64,000 bases of DNA from Heterobilharzia americana (taxonomy: Eukaryota; Platyhelminthes; Trematoda; Strigeidida; Schistosomatidae): positions 141,378,786-141,442,785 of the forward strand of contig OX104127.1 in NCBI GenBank assembly GCA_944470555.2, read 5' to 3'. Numbering within the stretch: position 1 is the stretch's first letter; every line of letters begins with the position of its first letter. The position numbers and the translations under genes are program-made. Below are positions 45,613 to 54,335 of the stretch, one piece after another. The notes beneath the pieces were generated by a model that saw only the letters and a program-made list of their open reading frames with translations, did not search any database and had not been told where the DNA came from.

Positions 45613-45913
45613 TATTCATCGTAGACTGACATCAGTTGGAGGAACAATCGAAATCTGGGAACACTGGACAGCCGTCTCGTCCAACTAATATGGAACTCAT
45701 CAGGAGTGCACAACCCCAACAAGGATGGAACCCACGACCTTCAGGTTCCGTGAACAGCACGTTACCATTGAGCCACTTGGTCGGAATCTAATGGTCCATA
45801 TTCCCAACTTCTATTAGCTCACGACATAGCGCAACTGCTACCCAATGCCACGGTTGAGTAACTATCCTCACGACCATCAGTCTAGTGCCACTGGTTACGA
45901 CTTCTCATTGGAA
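45613..45913 (-). repeat. SINE-B copy, left arm of a 301-base inverted repeat identical by eye
   Basis: On the minus strand: leader, A-box GGCTCAATGGTAACGTG, B-box-like GTGGGTTCCATCC, hammerhead region (CTGATGA core, but GAGA instead of GAAA) and tail. Compared base by base with 49142-49442 in reverse complement, I find no difference, whereas other SINE-B copies differ at many places. It lies about 380 bases upstream of the first exon of the membrane-protein gene. Confidence 0.85.
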
Positions 45914-46293
45914 ATTCGGGAATACCTCTCGAAGCTAGTCATCAATCAGCACCAGTTCAACTGTATTTTGACGGGGTTGTGGAGATTTAGAAATATTTCA
46001 AGTAAGTATTCATCTACAAATTGTTTATTTTATCAGTAAATTAATGTTTAGGCAGAATTTTTCTACTCCAGGATAAGGGATCAGCTAACAATCTCAAGTT
46101 TATTTAACTTACTGATAATCTTTTAACAGTATGTAACAACAGTAAGTCTCAGTCATTTAATCGATTCTACCTTTTAACCTTAAAGGTGAAGCAATCACAT
46201 TTCATTCAATTATCGATTAACTCATTCAAATTTATTAAACGTTAAAAGATATTAGTTTCACATTTCTAATGGTATACATTCAATTAAACAATA

Positions 46294-46953
46294 ATGAATA
46301 ATTTCTATATTACATATTTATTCATATTAAAACTGATTCATATTAAAAGTTTCAGTATTGAACATTTGATAAAATCAAATTTATTTTGTACAGATTTAAT
46401 GTTTGAAACAGGTTTAACATTTGAACTATTTAATAATAGTACATTACCATTGTTTGGTAAAGAGAAATGGTATAGCATTGAAAATTTAATAACTTCTAAA
46501 AAATTAGAAAATTTAAAAGTTATACACTTTCATGATTGTTTTAATAAAACAATTAGAAAATATGATAACTGTTGGAATATGATACGCCAACAATTTATTG
46601 AATATTCAATTCCAATTGAATACAATAATGTGAGAGAAATTATTGACAAATATGAAAAACGACAAATTACTGAAATAACAAATTATAATGTTTATTTAAA
46701 GTATTTGAATGCATTATGTTTTACAGCTTGTTACAGTCGATATAAAGCGAATTTAAAATCAATAACAGATTATCAGATTCTATGCCCTTTTCCGTGTATT
46801 ATACAAAAAGATTGTTCTTTTGATGAATGCAAAGATCTTGGAGTTTTTAAGCATGAATATGAATGTCTGTGTAGTAATTCAGATAAATGGGACAGTGAAA
46901 CATTAGAATGTCTACCAAATAATCTGTATGAGATAAGGCAGTCAAAAGAAATT
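46294..46953 (+). CDS. Putative type I membrane protein with EGF-like and TSP1 modules, exon 1
   Basis: The first located coding exon of a surface or secretory-pathway protein. The ATG at 46294 is followed by a hydrophobic stretch (YITYLFILKLIHI) that can act as a signal peptide. The 220 codons then encode a Cys-rich ectodomain with 13 cysteines, NST and NKT glycosylation sites and, at the C-terminal end, a CSFDEC then CLCSN then LEC pattern like a divergent EGF module. The frame runs on to a stop at 46998. However, AAA GAA ATT/GTAAGT at 46951 is a perfect phase 0 donor, and the next located exon opens in phase 0 with matching EGF cysteines. Joined exons 1-4 give 1512 bases with no stop, 503 residues. 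I do not recognise a named orthologue. It is flanked by inverted SINE-B arms at 45613-45913 and 49142-49442. Confidence 0.75.
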
Positions 46954-47169
46954 GTAAGTGGATTAGTTTTTTTCAGTATTGTTTTTTATATGTTTTAAAT
47001 GTGAAAATTCAGCATGATTATCATAGAGAGATATTCTTTGAAATGATAGAGAATATTTGTATCTCAGGTGGAGAATTCTTGTTGCATTGTGTTCCTTGAG
47101 CTGGTTTGTTTAATCTTTATGTTGTTTATCATTTTTCTTATCGATTGGTAGATCGGGTTTATGTCTATA

Positions 47170-47392
47170 CATTTCAGGTTGTTATTCATCATAGACTGAC
47201 ATCAGTTGGAGGAACAATGGAAATCTGGGAACACTGAACAGCTGTTTCATCCGACTAATATAGGACTCGTCAGGAGTGCTCACCCACAACCCCAACAGGG
47301 ATGGAACCCATGACCTTCAGGTTCCGTGACCAGCACGTTACCATTGAGCCGCTAGGTCAGAATCCAATCGTGAGCTAACAGAAGTTTGAACT
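47170..47392 (-). repeat. SINE-B copy, minus half of an inverted pair
   Basis: Minus-strand promoter (A-box GCGGCTCAATGGTAACGTG, B-box ATGGGTTCCATCC) and a hammerhead region at 47223-47275. It keeps CTGACGA, GAAA, the ACAGCTGT helix III and a T at the cleavage position. One helix I pair is lost and helix II contains a longer loop, so it is near-intact. Confidence 0.7.
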
Positions 47393-47393
47393 G

Positions 47394-47590
47394 GATTGGA
47401 TTCTGATCGAGCGGCTCAATGGTAACGTGCTGGTCATGGAACCTGAAGGTCGCGGGTTCCATCCCCAACGTGGTCGTGGGTGCTCAATGATGAGGAGTCC
47501 CATACTAGGACAAAACAGCTGTCCAGTGCTCCCAGGTTTCCAATTGATGTCAGTCTACGATGAATAACAACTTCAAATATTTTCAAATTC
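47394..47590 (+). repeat. SINE-B copy, plus half of an inverted pair
   Basis: It starts at GGATTCTGATCGAGCGGCTC, so the promoter regions of the two copies face each other with almost no spacer. The B-box GCGGGTTCCATCC is kept. The hammerhead core reads GATGAGG and the GAAA box AAAA, so this half is inactive. Confidence 0.7.
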
Positions 47591-47639
47591 CCACATCTCC
47601 CTCAAAAGTCTATACATCTGTTGGTTGCTGACTGACCTG

Positions 47640-47960
47640 AATGTCAAGCTTTTAGGACTTGTTTGATATTCTTTGTGTTTCCTCTGTTCGAGATTTTCAC
47701 ATTGTCCACATTTTTATCACCATTCATTGAAATGAGTGATGAAATATTGTGTTCATGTAAACGAAGGTGAAGTGGGCTACCATTTTGCCCAATGTAGTAT
47801 TGATCACAATTATTGCCGTTGATGTCTTAAATGATATTTGGTTCATCTTCTTTGACCGTTCTGTCTTTTGCTCTGCATAGTATGGTTTGAAAGGGACTGG
47901 TTAGCGTATGAGCCACATCAATTACAGGCGGTTTCAGTAATCTTTTGTGATCTCAAATAT
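47640..47960 (-). pseudogene. Penelope-like GIY-YIG endonuclease fragment (PLE-2), minus strand
   Basis: Minus-strand translation around 47865-47690 gives a RAKDRTVKEDEPN segment, then NCDQYYIGQNGSPLHLRLHEHN with a clear YYIGQ motif, the catalytic Arg and the EH pair, then a VDNVKISNRGNTKNIKQVL tail. This is the endonuclease of a Penelope-like element of a different subfamily from PLE-1. Stops interrupt it upstream of the motif. Confidence 0.7.
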
Positions 47961-47989
47961 ATTCTTTATGTACGGTACAATTTTACCTG

Positions 47990-48290
47990 TGATCAAATGA
48001 AAATTTTGGATTCGCTATTTGAAAGATGCTTTTGTCATCGTTAAAGAAGATGATTTAGAAAACTTACAGTTTGATCAACAACGTTTTCAGTGGCATCAAA
48101 TTCACAAGAGAGAAGGAGTCGAACAACTGAATACCTTCCTGAATATTTTAGCCAGTGGAACAAATGCCGGAAAACTGGAAAGCCAAGTTCATAGAAAGCC
48201 AACGCACACTGATCAAATCCTAAACTACAGTAGCAACAACCCAACAACTCACATATTAGGTGGGTGCAGTCTCTTTTCAAAAGAGTGAGA
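47990..48290 (+). pseudogene. Penelope-like RT fragment (PLE-2), plus strand
   Basis: It reads DAFVIVKEDDLENL then, after a gap, LESQVHRKPTHTDQILNYSS. This is the RT palm segment with the FVIVK strand that follows the YVDD site, and the fingers/thumb segment with RKPTHT. The catalytic YVDD itself is missing. It is directly preceded by the same family's endonuclease on the other strand, an inverted arrangement. Confidence 0.75.
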
Positions 48291-48444
48291 ACACACTGAA
48301 GTACAACAATGGTTTCAAAGTATACTTAGAAACAGTTCACCAGTTAAGAAATATGAAGCGATCAACAGTTAATTAGACAAATATTCGCTGACGGTATTAA
48401 ATAGTGGTTGCACTATATTCCTCATTTAAATAAGTAGGGAAATA

Positions 48445-48640
48445 TTGGTCATCGGATTCCAACTGCGATGGAAACATGCTCGCCGTGAAACCTGAAGGTT
48501 CATGGTTCTATCCCATGTGGTTCTTATTCATGGGTGTGCACTGTTGAGGAGTCCCGTACTAGGATGAGAAAACTATTTAGTGTTCCTAGGTTTTCAGTAT
48601 TTCTTCAACTGATGTCAGTATCTAATGATTTCCACCTTAA
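48445..48640 (+). repeat. SINE-B copy, degenerate
   Basis: A recognisable ATCGGATTCCAACTGCGATG start, a CACTGTTGAGGAGTCCCG hammerhead remnant at 48538 with GATGAGAAAA, and a TTCAACTGATGTCAGT tail. Confidence 0.6.
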
Positions 48641-48944
48641 AATAAATTATCATTACCAAATGATCTACTCATTGTCTTCAACTGAATAACTGACCCTCAT
48701 AGCCATACGTTCTGTGTCGTGCTATTTTCGCTTTCTGCATACTTTTAAGCAAACACAACTTTTCATAGAATCGAAAGACATTTGATTGCAATTCAACAAT
48801 CACTGAAGATCATAAGAACACAAAGCATAAGGAAATGTAAACATAAGTCCTATCATCAAATGCATTCCACAGTTTTATAATTTACCGAACTGAAATGACT
48901 AGCTTATTTAAGAATAAATGTAAGAGTACAACATCGGTAAAACA

Positions 48945-49141
48945 AGTGAAATGTATGTGTGAAATCCCAATGAGGTAAAAATAATTCCTCGACATTTCGC
49001 AATCTCACGAAAGTCGTTTCTCCAGAGAATAAAACCTGTACAAACTACCACATGCCTAATCACTGAATGACGACAAATCAGATCACGTTATTCTTACGTA
49101 ATAGTAATATGGGAATAGTTGTTATTTGTTATTTCCTTAAG
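48945..49141 (-). repeat. Outer part of the left arm of Penelope-like palindrome PLE-3
   Basis: Reverse complement of about 50230-50405 (shared CTCACGAAAGTCGTTTCTCC and ACGTTATTCTTACGTAATAG). It represents the element's 3' non-coding end on the minus strand. Confidence 0.75.
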
Positions 49142-49442
49142 TTCCAATGAGAAGTCGTAACCAGTGGCACTAGACTGATGGTCGTGAGGATAGTTACTCA
49201 ACCGTGGCATTGGGTAGCAGTTGCGCTATGTCGTGAGCTAATAGAAGTTGGGAATATGGACCATTAGATTCCGACCAAGTGGCTCAATGGTAACGTGCTG
49301 TTCACGGAACCTGAAGGTCGTGGGTTCCATCCTTGTTGGGGTTGTGCACTCCTGATGAGTTCCATATTAGTTGGACGAGACGGCTGTCCAGTGTTCCCAG
49401 ATTTCGATTGTTCCTCCAACTGATGTCAGTCTACGATGAATA
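49142..49442 (+). repeat. SINE-B copy, right arm of the 301-base inverted repeat, inserted into PLE-3
   Basis: Identical by direct reading to the reverse complement of 45613-45913. It interrupts the left arm of the PLE-3 palindrome, whose two flanks (to 49141 and from about 49455) are contiguous in the other arm. An ATTTGTTA near 49126 and again near 49455 may be the target-site duplication. Confidence 0.85.
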
Positions 49443-49454
49443 ACAACATGAAAT

Positions 49455-49692
49455 ATTTGTTAATGAGTTCAAGGTGGAGATATGAATTTATGTGAAAGTG
49501 TGAGAAAAGTACTACAGATGAAGAATTCAGTTTGTATGTGTGTGTGAGTAAGTACTTTAATTATGACTAGTGTATGTAGTGATATTTCAGATGGATTGTT
49601 CAAGTTGGGTAGTTTAGTTAGGCCTTCGTTTCTGCTGAGTGCATTAGGATTCAACACAATGTGAAATGCCTCAGTTGTTCGTCTTTCCTTGT
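49455..49692 (-). pseudogene. Inner left arm of PLE-3: 3' end of endonuclease ORF, minus strand
   Basis: The minus strand reads LNPNALSRNEGLTKLPNLNN, the C-terminal residues of a Penelope-like endonuclease, as the right arm does on the plus strand. The two arms differ at few bases and in the length of a (CA)n run. Confidence 0.7.
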
Positions 49693-49984
49693 GATGAGAA
49701 AAACCTTTTTAAATAATCTTCATATTTTTAGTGTCAATTTTGTTAGTATAGTAGACGGCATAAACAGCAATTGCTAATTTGAATAATAAATTTCCCAGTT
49801 CTATAGGAGGTCATTCTGTATAACCTACATGTTCCTTAGCCCGAGTGAGGATAGCGAGGAGTGATTTCTCATTATAATAAGCATCAAAATCTACAATCTA
49901 ATCTGTAGATACAATTCTTTATAGAGGTAAAAAGAATTTTATCTTTTGAGTGAACTGAAGGATTCATTAGGAATGTTTTTCAAA
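49693..49984. other. Spacer of the PLE-3 palindrome
   Basis: About 290 bases of AT-rich single-copy sequence between the arms. No motif was recognised. Confidence 0.5.
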
Positions 49985-50405
49985 CTACAAGGAAAGACGA
50001 ACAACTGAGGCATTTCACATTGTGTTGAATCCTAATGCACTCAGCAGAAACGAAGGCCTTACTAAACTACCCAACTCGAGCAATCCATCTGAAATATCAC
50101 TACATACACTAGTCATAATTAAAGTACTTACTCACACACACACACACACACATACAAACTGAATTCTTCATCTGTAGTACTTTTCTCACACCTTCACATA
50201 CATTCAAATCTTCACCTTAAACTCATGAACAAATAACAAATAATTATTTGCATTTTACTATTACGTAAGAATAACGTGATCAGATTTGTCGTCATTCAGT
50301 GATTAAGCATTTGATAGTTTTTACAGGTTTTATTCTCTGGAGAAACGACTTTCGTGAGATTGCGAAACGTCGGGAAATTATTTTTCTATCTCATTGGGAT
50401 TTCAC
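49985..50405 (+). pseudogene. Right arm of Penelope-like palindrome PLE-3
   Basis: The plus strand begins in frame with RRTTEAFHIVLNPNALSRNE and continues SSNPSEISLHTLVIIKVL. It then runs through a (CA)n microsatellite (50133-50152, longer than in the left arm) and the 3' non-coding end that ends TTGGGATTTCAC. It is an uninterrupted mirror of 48945-49692 without the SINE. Confidence 0.75.
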
Positions 50406-50669
50406 AAATAGATTTCACTTAAAATCAATTCGCATAATGCTCATCTTTTTCAACTCTATAAAATAAACTTTTGATTCTGAAGCATACGTTGACAAAACAG
50501 TAGTGTGATAATATGTTTTTGTATTTTCGAAAAGGTCAGATAAGGGAACAATTTTATTTATTTCATGTCATTTTGAAAATCATTCATGGTTTAAAGTCTT
50601 ATTAGGCTGACAAATAGTACTGATTGAAGAAGAAATGCCTAACGTGACTTTATAGCGCAGCAAAAAGTA

Positions 50670-50945
50670 CTTTAGAATCCAGGACGCGCGTTTCGTTCTA
50701 TTCGGGACTCATCAGCTGAGTGCACCTGCACCCCAGTCAGTGTTGTTGTTCCCACTGAGACTCGAACCTCGTACCCATAGCTTCAAACGCCAAAGCGTTA
50801 TCCACGAAGCCACTGGGGCACAGCAGCCACCTCTTGTGCAACAGGTATCAGTTCTTGTTATGATACTTGTGATTTCCCGTTCCTATATAGGGTTGAATCG
50901 CTCGAGCTATTTTGGCAGATGGGGTCCTATACTTATCATTACAAC
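50670..50945 (-). repeat. SINE-A (Sm-alpha-like) copy, minus half of an inverted pair
   Basis: Minus-strand promoter at 50750-50820 (B-box side GAGACTCGAACCTCGT, A-box side AGCCACTGGGGC), hammerhead at 50675-50722, body to about 50940. Well preserved. Confidence 0.75.
50675..50722 (-). ncRNA. Hammerhead ribozyme, core intact, one helix II mismatch (SINE-A)
   Basis: Read on the minus strand: ACTCAG, core CTGATGA, GTCCC-GAATA-GAAC, core GAAA, self-complementary helix III ACGCGCGT, cleavage C, CTGGATT. The core matches the schistosome satellite ribozyme exactly. One C-A mismatch in helix II and one in helix I are the only defects. Confidence 0.75.
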
Positions 50946-51225
50946 AACTGATACCCTTTGCACAAGTGGTGGCTATCATTCCCCAGTCTCTTAATGGATA
51001 AGACTTAGGGGTCTGAAGGGAAGGGTACTGGGTTAGAGCTTCAGTGAGAACAACATCAGCCGTCGGGGTAGAGATATATCCAGCTGACGAGTCTCAGGTA
51101 GGACGAAACGCGCGTCCTGAATTCCGCCGCTAGTCAGTAAGACCACTACGAATATCCGGTAGTATGGAGGCGCTGCATATGAGCCCATCTGTCAACAGAG
51201 GTCGAGCAGTTCGGCTCTGGAATAT
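50945..51225 (+). repeat. SINE-A (Sm-alpha-like) copy, plus half of an inverted pair
   Basis: It mirrors the previous copy: AACTGATACCCTTTGCACAA, promoter at 50975-51040, hammerhead at 51077-51123, then body (GGAGGCGCTGCATATGAGCC) continuing into a second monomer start. Confidence 0.75.
51077..51123 (+). ncRNA. Hammerhead ribozyme, core intact (SINE-A)
   Basis: ATATCCAG, core CTGACGA, helix II GTCTC-AGGTA-GGAC (one T-G wobble), core GAAA, helix III ACGCGCGT, cleavage C at 51116, CTGAAT. Helix I has one mismatch. It is the most complete SINE-A ribozyme in the window. Confidence 0.8.
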
Positions 51226-51429
51226 CTAGTTAATGAATTGTGAAAAGGATGAGTAGCTTTTTCCCTGATCAAGTGAAATATCGTTATTGAAATTACGGAA
51301 AGAGTATTAAGTAGTTCATACAACCAGGAAGAAAATATTGAATTCCAATCAAAATTGATTTCATGTTAAATTGAAATCGAATCAGTTTGTTAAACCAATG
51401 AAACAATTATAGAAAAACAGATTAAGTGT

Positions 51430-51600
51430 AACTAAGCAACCTTATGCACGTTTTTGTTGTGGATGTTGAGTCACATAAATTGTATGAAAGCTCATGTTAC
51501 TAACTGGCTGCCAAGATCAGGGTAGGTGGAAGAAGTTCGAACTCGAGCTCAGCCGGTTGAGGACCTAGACCATTAGTGACGGCTTCACATAACTGAAAGA
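51430..51600 (-). repeat. SINE-D copy, divergent
   Basis: It shares AGCAACCTTATGCACGTTTT, TGAGTCACATAAATTGTAT and the CTAACTGGCTGCC block, with the reverse B-box near 51533-51550 (GAAGTTCGAACTCGAG). Confidence 0.55.
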
Positions 51601-51714
51601 ACTTGTAAAGAATTTAACAGAGAGTGACGTTGTTTAGATCAATTTTAAATGTGTAAATGTCATGTATATTTCACATTCATAAACATAGTTAAGAAATACA
51701 ATAATTCTATATCG

Positions 51715-51910
51715 CAAACTGACAGAAGTAGGAAGTGTGGACCATTGGATCCCGACCCAAAGGCTAAATGGTAAGGTACTAGCCACAAAACCTGAAGGTC
51801 GCAGGTTCACGAGTGTGCACTGCTAAAGAGTCCGATACTAGGAGGAAATAGCTCTCCAGTGCCCCTAGATTTCCAATCTTTCTCCAACTGATATCAGTCA
51901 ATATCAGTAA
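51715..51910 (+). repeat. SINE-B copy, degenerate
   Basis: AACTGACAGAAGTAGGAAG start, A-box-like AAGGCTAAATGGTAAGGTA, B-box-like GGTCGCAGGTTCACG, and a hammerhead remnant at 51813-51860 with CTAAAGA and GGAAA, so inactive. Confidence 0.6.
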
Positions 51911-52679
51911 AATACTATCGGAATACGGTCATACTGTTTCACTTACTAGCTTGTTATTGATACAGTTGAAGAGTTATATATTTTATCTAACAGAAGTCAT
52001 TCATATGAAATAATCAATAGTCTTTTAATAGGATAAAAACGTTGTGTAGTATCTTCTAATTTCCAATGGTCGTTTGGATGGTATCAAGTTATCCAGAAAA
52101 CTGACAATAGAACTATTCACTGTCTTCAGTGTGTTGTGATGGAAACAAATAGGCGATTACATATCGATAGTTCACAAAAATGAAGCCTGTTGACCAGCTG
52201 AATCTTACTAGCCAGGTAGAATAGATCTGCGTTTCTAAGAAGAAGACTATTATTTGTCTTTCAGTTGCAATCATGATCCCCATGTATAAAAATCAGTCTT
52301 CTAAACCATGCGTATACCTAGTAGTATCACTGATGACAATCAATCAGTTAACTGGAATTTTTTTTCCCTGCCTTTATTGTAATTTACTAGTTGTGCAAAG
52401 AAATTTATTCTGTTGTTTCATTTATTTCACGAATAATCAAATATTTGAAAGTTGTCTCAAGTGTAAATATGTATATCAGTTGAATCGCGAAAGAGTGGTG
52501 GAAAAATTCTTCACTTTATATTGGTTGTCTTCATAAATAATTTTTAATCCTTTTAAAATTCTTTAATTTCATACATCTATTCCCCCTTTATGATCTTGAA
52601 CGACGTAATGAGAACACCGTTTGCAGGTTAAGTTAAAGTCATTTATTTAATAGAATTTTCTTCACCTGCATACAAATTG

Positions 52680-52785
52680 ATCCCTGGTGGGGTCGTGGAT
52701 GCGCACTGCTGAGGACGAAACAGCTGTCCAGTGCTCCCAGGTTTCCTTTGTTCCTCCAACTGATATCACTCTACGATGAATAATA
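52680..52785 (+). repeat. SINE-B 3' part with hammerhead lacking helix II
   Basis: Begins at CCCTGGTGGGGTCGTGGATG and ends with the CCTCCAACTGATATCACTC tail. The ribozyme region 52702-52734 goes directly from CTGAGGA to CGAAAC: the GTCC stem, loop and first bases of the second strand are deleted between two AGGA repeats. Helix I and helix III remain perfect. Confidence 0.7.
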
Positions 52786-52789
52786 ATAA

Positions 52790-53230
52790 TAGCTATAACA
52801 AATATAAACATACCTTATATGTAGAGCTTTAAAATTCTGGTTAATGTTTTAAAGAACAAGAAAACATAATAATCTACAGCACAAAGGAAGTTTATGTAAA
52901 AATGTCAGTCAAACTATATAATGGTTACATAAGGAAGGGTGAGGAATATTCACGAAAGAGTGAGATAAGATTAAAGGAAAGTAGAAAGGGTTGCGTAACC
53001 ATATGAAAGTATTTTGTCAACAACATGATAATAGGACGATATAAAACTATCGTAATCATAAATAAATTCCCTTACATAAATTCCAAGTATGTTAAGAAAA
53101 TGAAAACAAAATTTTTGATGAATCTTTCATTGGATAATCCTTAAGGTTTTTGATAGAAATTTAAGGATCCTATAATAATTCATTCAGACAAATTGATCCA
53201 ATCCTTCTGATATATGCATAAAATACTGGG
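52790..53230. other. Intron sequence without recognised element
   Basis: AT-rich. It lies in the large intron of the membrane-protein gene. Confidence 0.45.
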
Positions 53231-53234
53231 TATT

Positions 53235-53400
53235 GATTGAAGATGAAGTGAAAATCTTGGCCGCGGCAGGTTTCAAACCAGGAGGCTTCAGGTCTCCGGG
53301 CAGATGCCCTAACAAGTTAGCTACGAGATCTGGATATTGACCAGATTTTTATTTCACTGCAGTCACCAGAGATTGTGTCCTACCACCATGTGAATTTGCC
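53235..53400 (-). repeat. SINE-E copy (tRNA-derived)
   Basis: On the minus strand ATCTCGTAGCTAACTTGTTA (A-box) and GGTTTGAAACC (B-box) are followed by the GATTTTCACTTCATCTTCAA body. The same family occurs at 53545-53790, 56380-56970 and 62965-63115. No hammerhead was seen. Confidence 0.65.
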
Positions 53401-53544
53401 ATACGCTACTATCACTTGATCGTACTGACACTGACACAGTCAGGGATTTCTCATACCAATTCAAATCTACTTGAATTAGAGATGGGGAGTATCATACTGA
53501 TCATCAGTTTGACTATCCGAGATAAACGTGGCTTAGCAGACTTG

Positions 53545-53790
53545 TTTTGATATTGGGTGATGATTGAAGATGAAATGGAAAATTGAGTGGCGGCAACCTT
53601 CGAACCAGTGTAAGTACGATCAGGCAATTGTAACACATCATGAATTCACATTACAGGCAGACAAAACCCTTGGTGGTCAAATTGAGATAAAAAATCTTGT
53701 CAGCTGCCAAGTATCGTAGTACCGAGTCAGTAAACTGGGTGTTGCCCAGATTTTCATTTTACCTTCAATCATCACCCACTTTCAGTACAA
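53545..53790. repeat. SINE-E, rearranged copy
   Basis: Starts with TGGGTGATGATTGAAGATGA (minus-strand copy end) and ends with TTCATTTTACCTTCAATCATCACCC at about 53752 (plus-strand copy end). It is therefore a foldback of two truncated copies around a single promoter region. Confidence 0.55.
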
Positions 53791-54270
53791 ATCTGATGAA
53801 CCACGGTTATTTTCAATGGTTATAGTGAAATACGTAAAACATATGGTATAGATTTTTATGCATTTTGACCTTTATCTGAATTATCAGACTGTCATCGCTC
53901 AGCTTAAGAATAAACAATTTTTATCCTATAAGAACCTTGAAATCATTAAACACTTATTAGCTCATAATATAGTGATAAGTAAATTATTGCATAAGAAAAT
54001 TTACTTCTGGATATATGCATAATAATTTCTTAATTTTTTAAACAAAAGTACATATTACTTTATTTTCTGTAAATTCAAACAGCCTGATTTCCTTACGAAA
54101 GAAAAACACTTGAGGAGTCGCGTTCCAAGAAATTGTGAGAAAAATAGTAACTGCGATAAAAATGGAACACTTTTCTGTACATTAGATTCAAATCACCAAG
54201 TTAGTAAACCGAAATTTTTTTCTTTTTAAATATACACATATATACAACATATATATAGGTGTGCAAAACA

Positions 54271-54273
<3 letters not shown>

Positions 54274-54332
<59 letters not shown>
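54274..54332. repeat. (AT)n microsatellite
   Basis: A run of about 29 AT units ending exactly where the RTE-like fragment begins. Confidence 0.95.

Positions 54333-54335
<3 letters not shown>

Noticed and set aside
52273..52536. 88-codon plus-strand frame with a preceding TTTGTCTTTCAG, as an extra exon of the membrane-protein gene
   Set aside because: No EGF or TSP1 cysteine pattern and no suitable phased donor.
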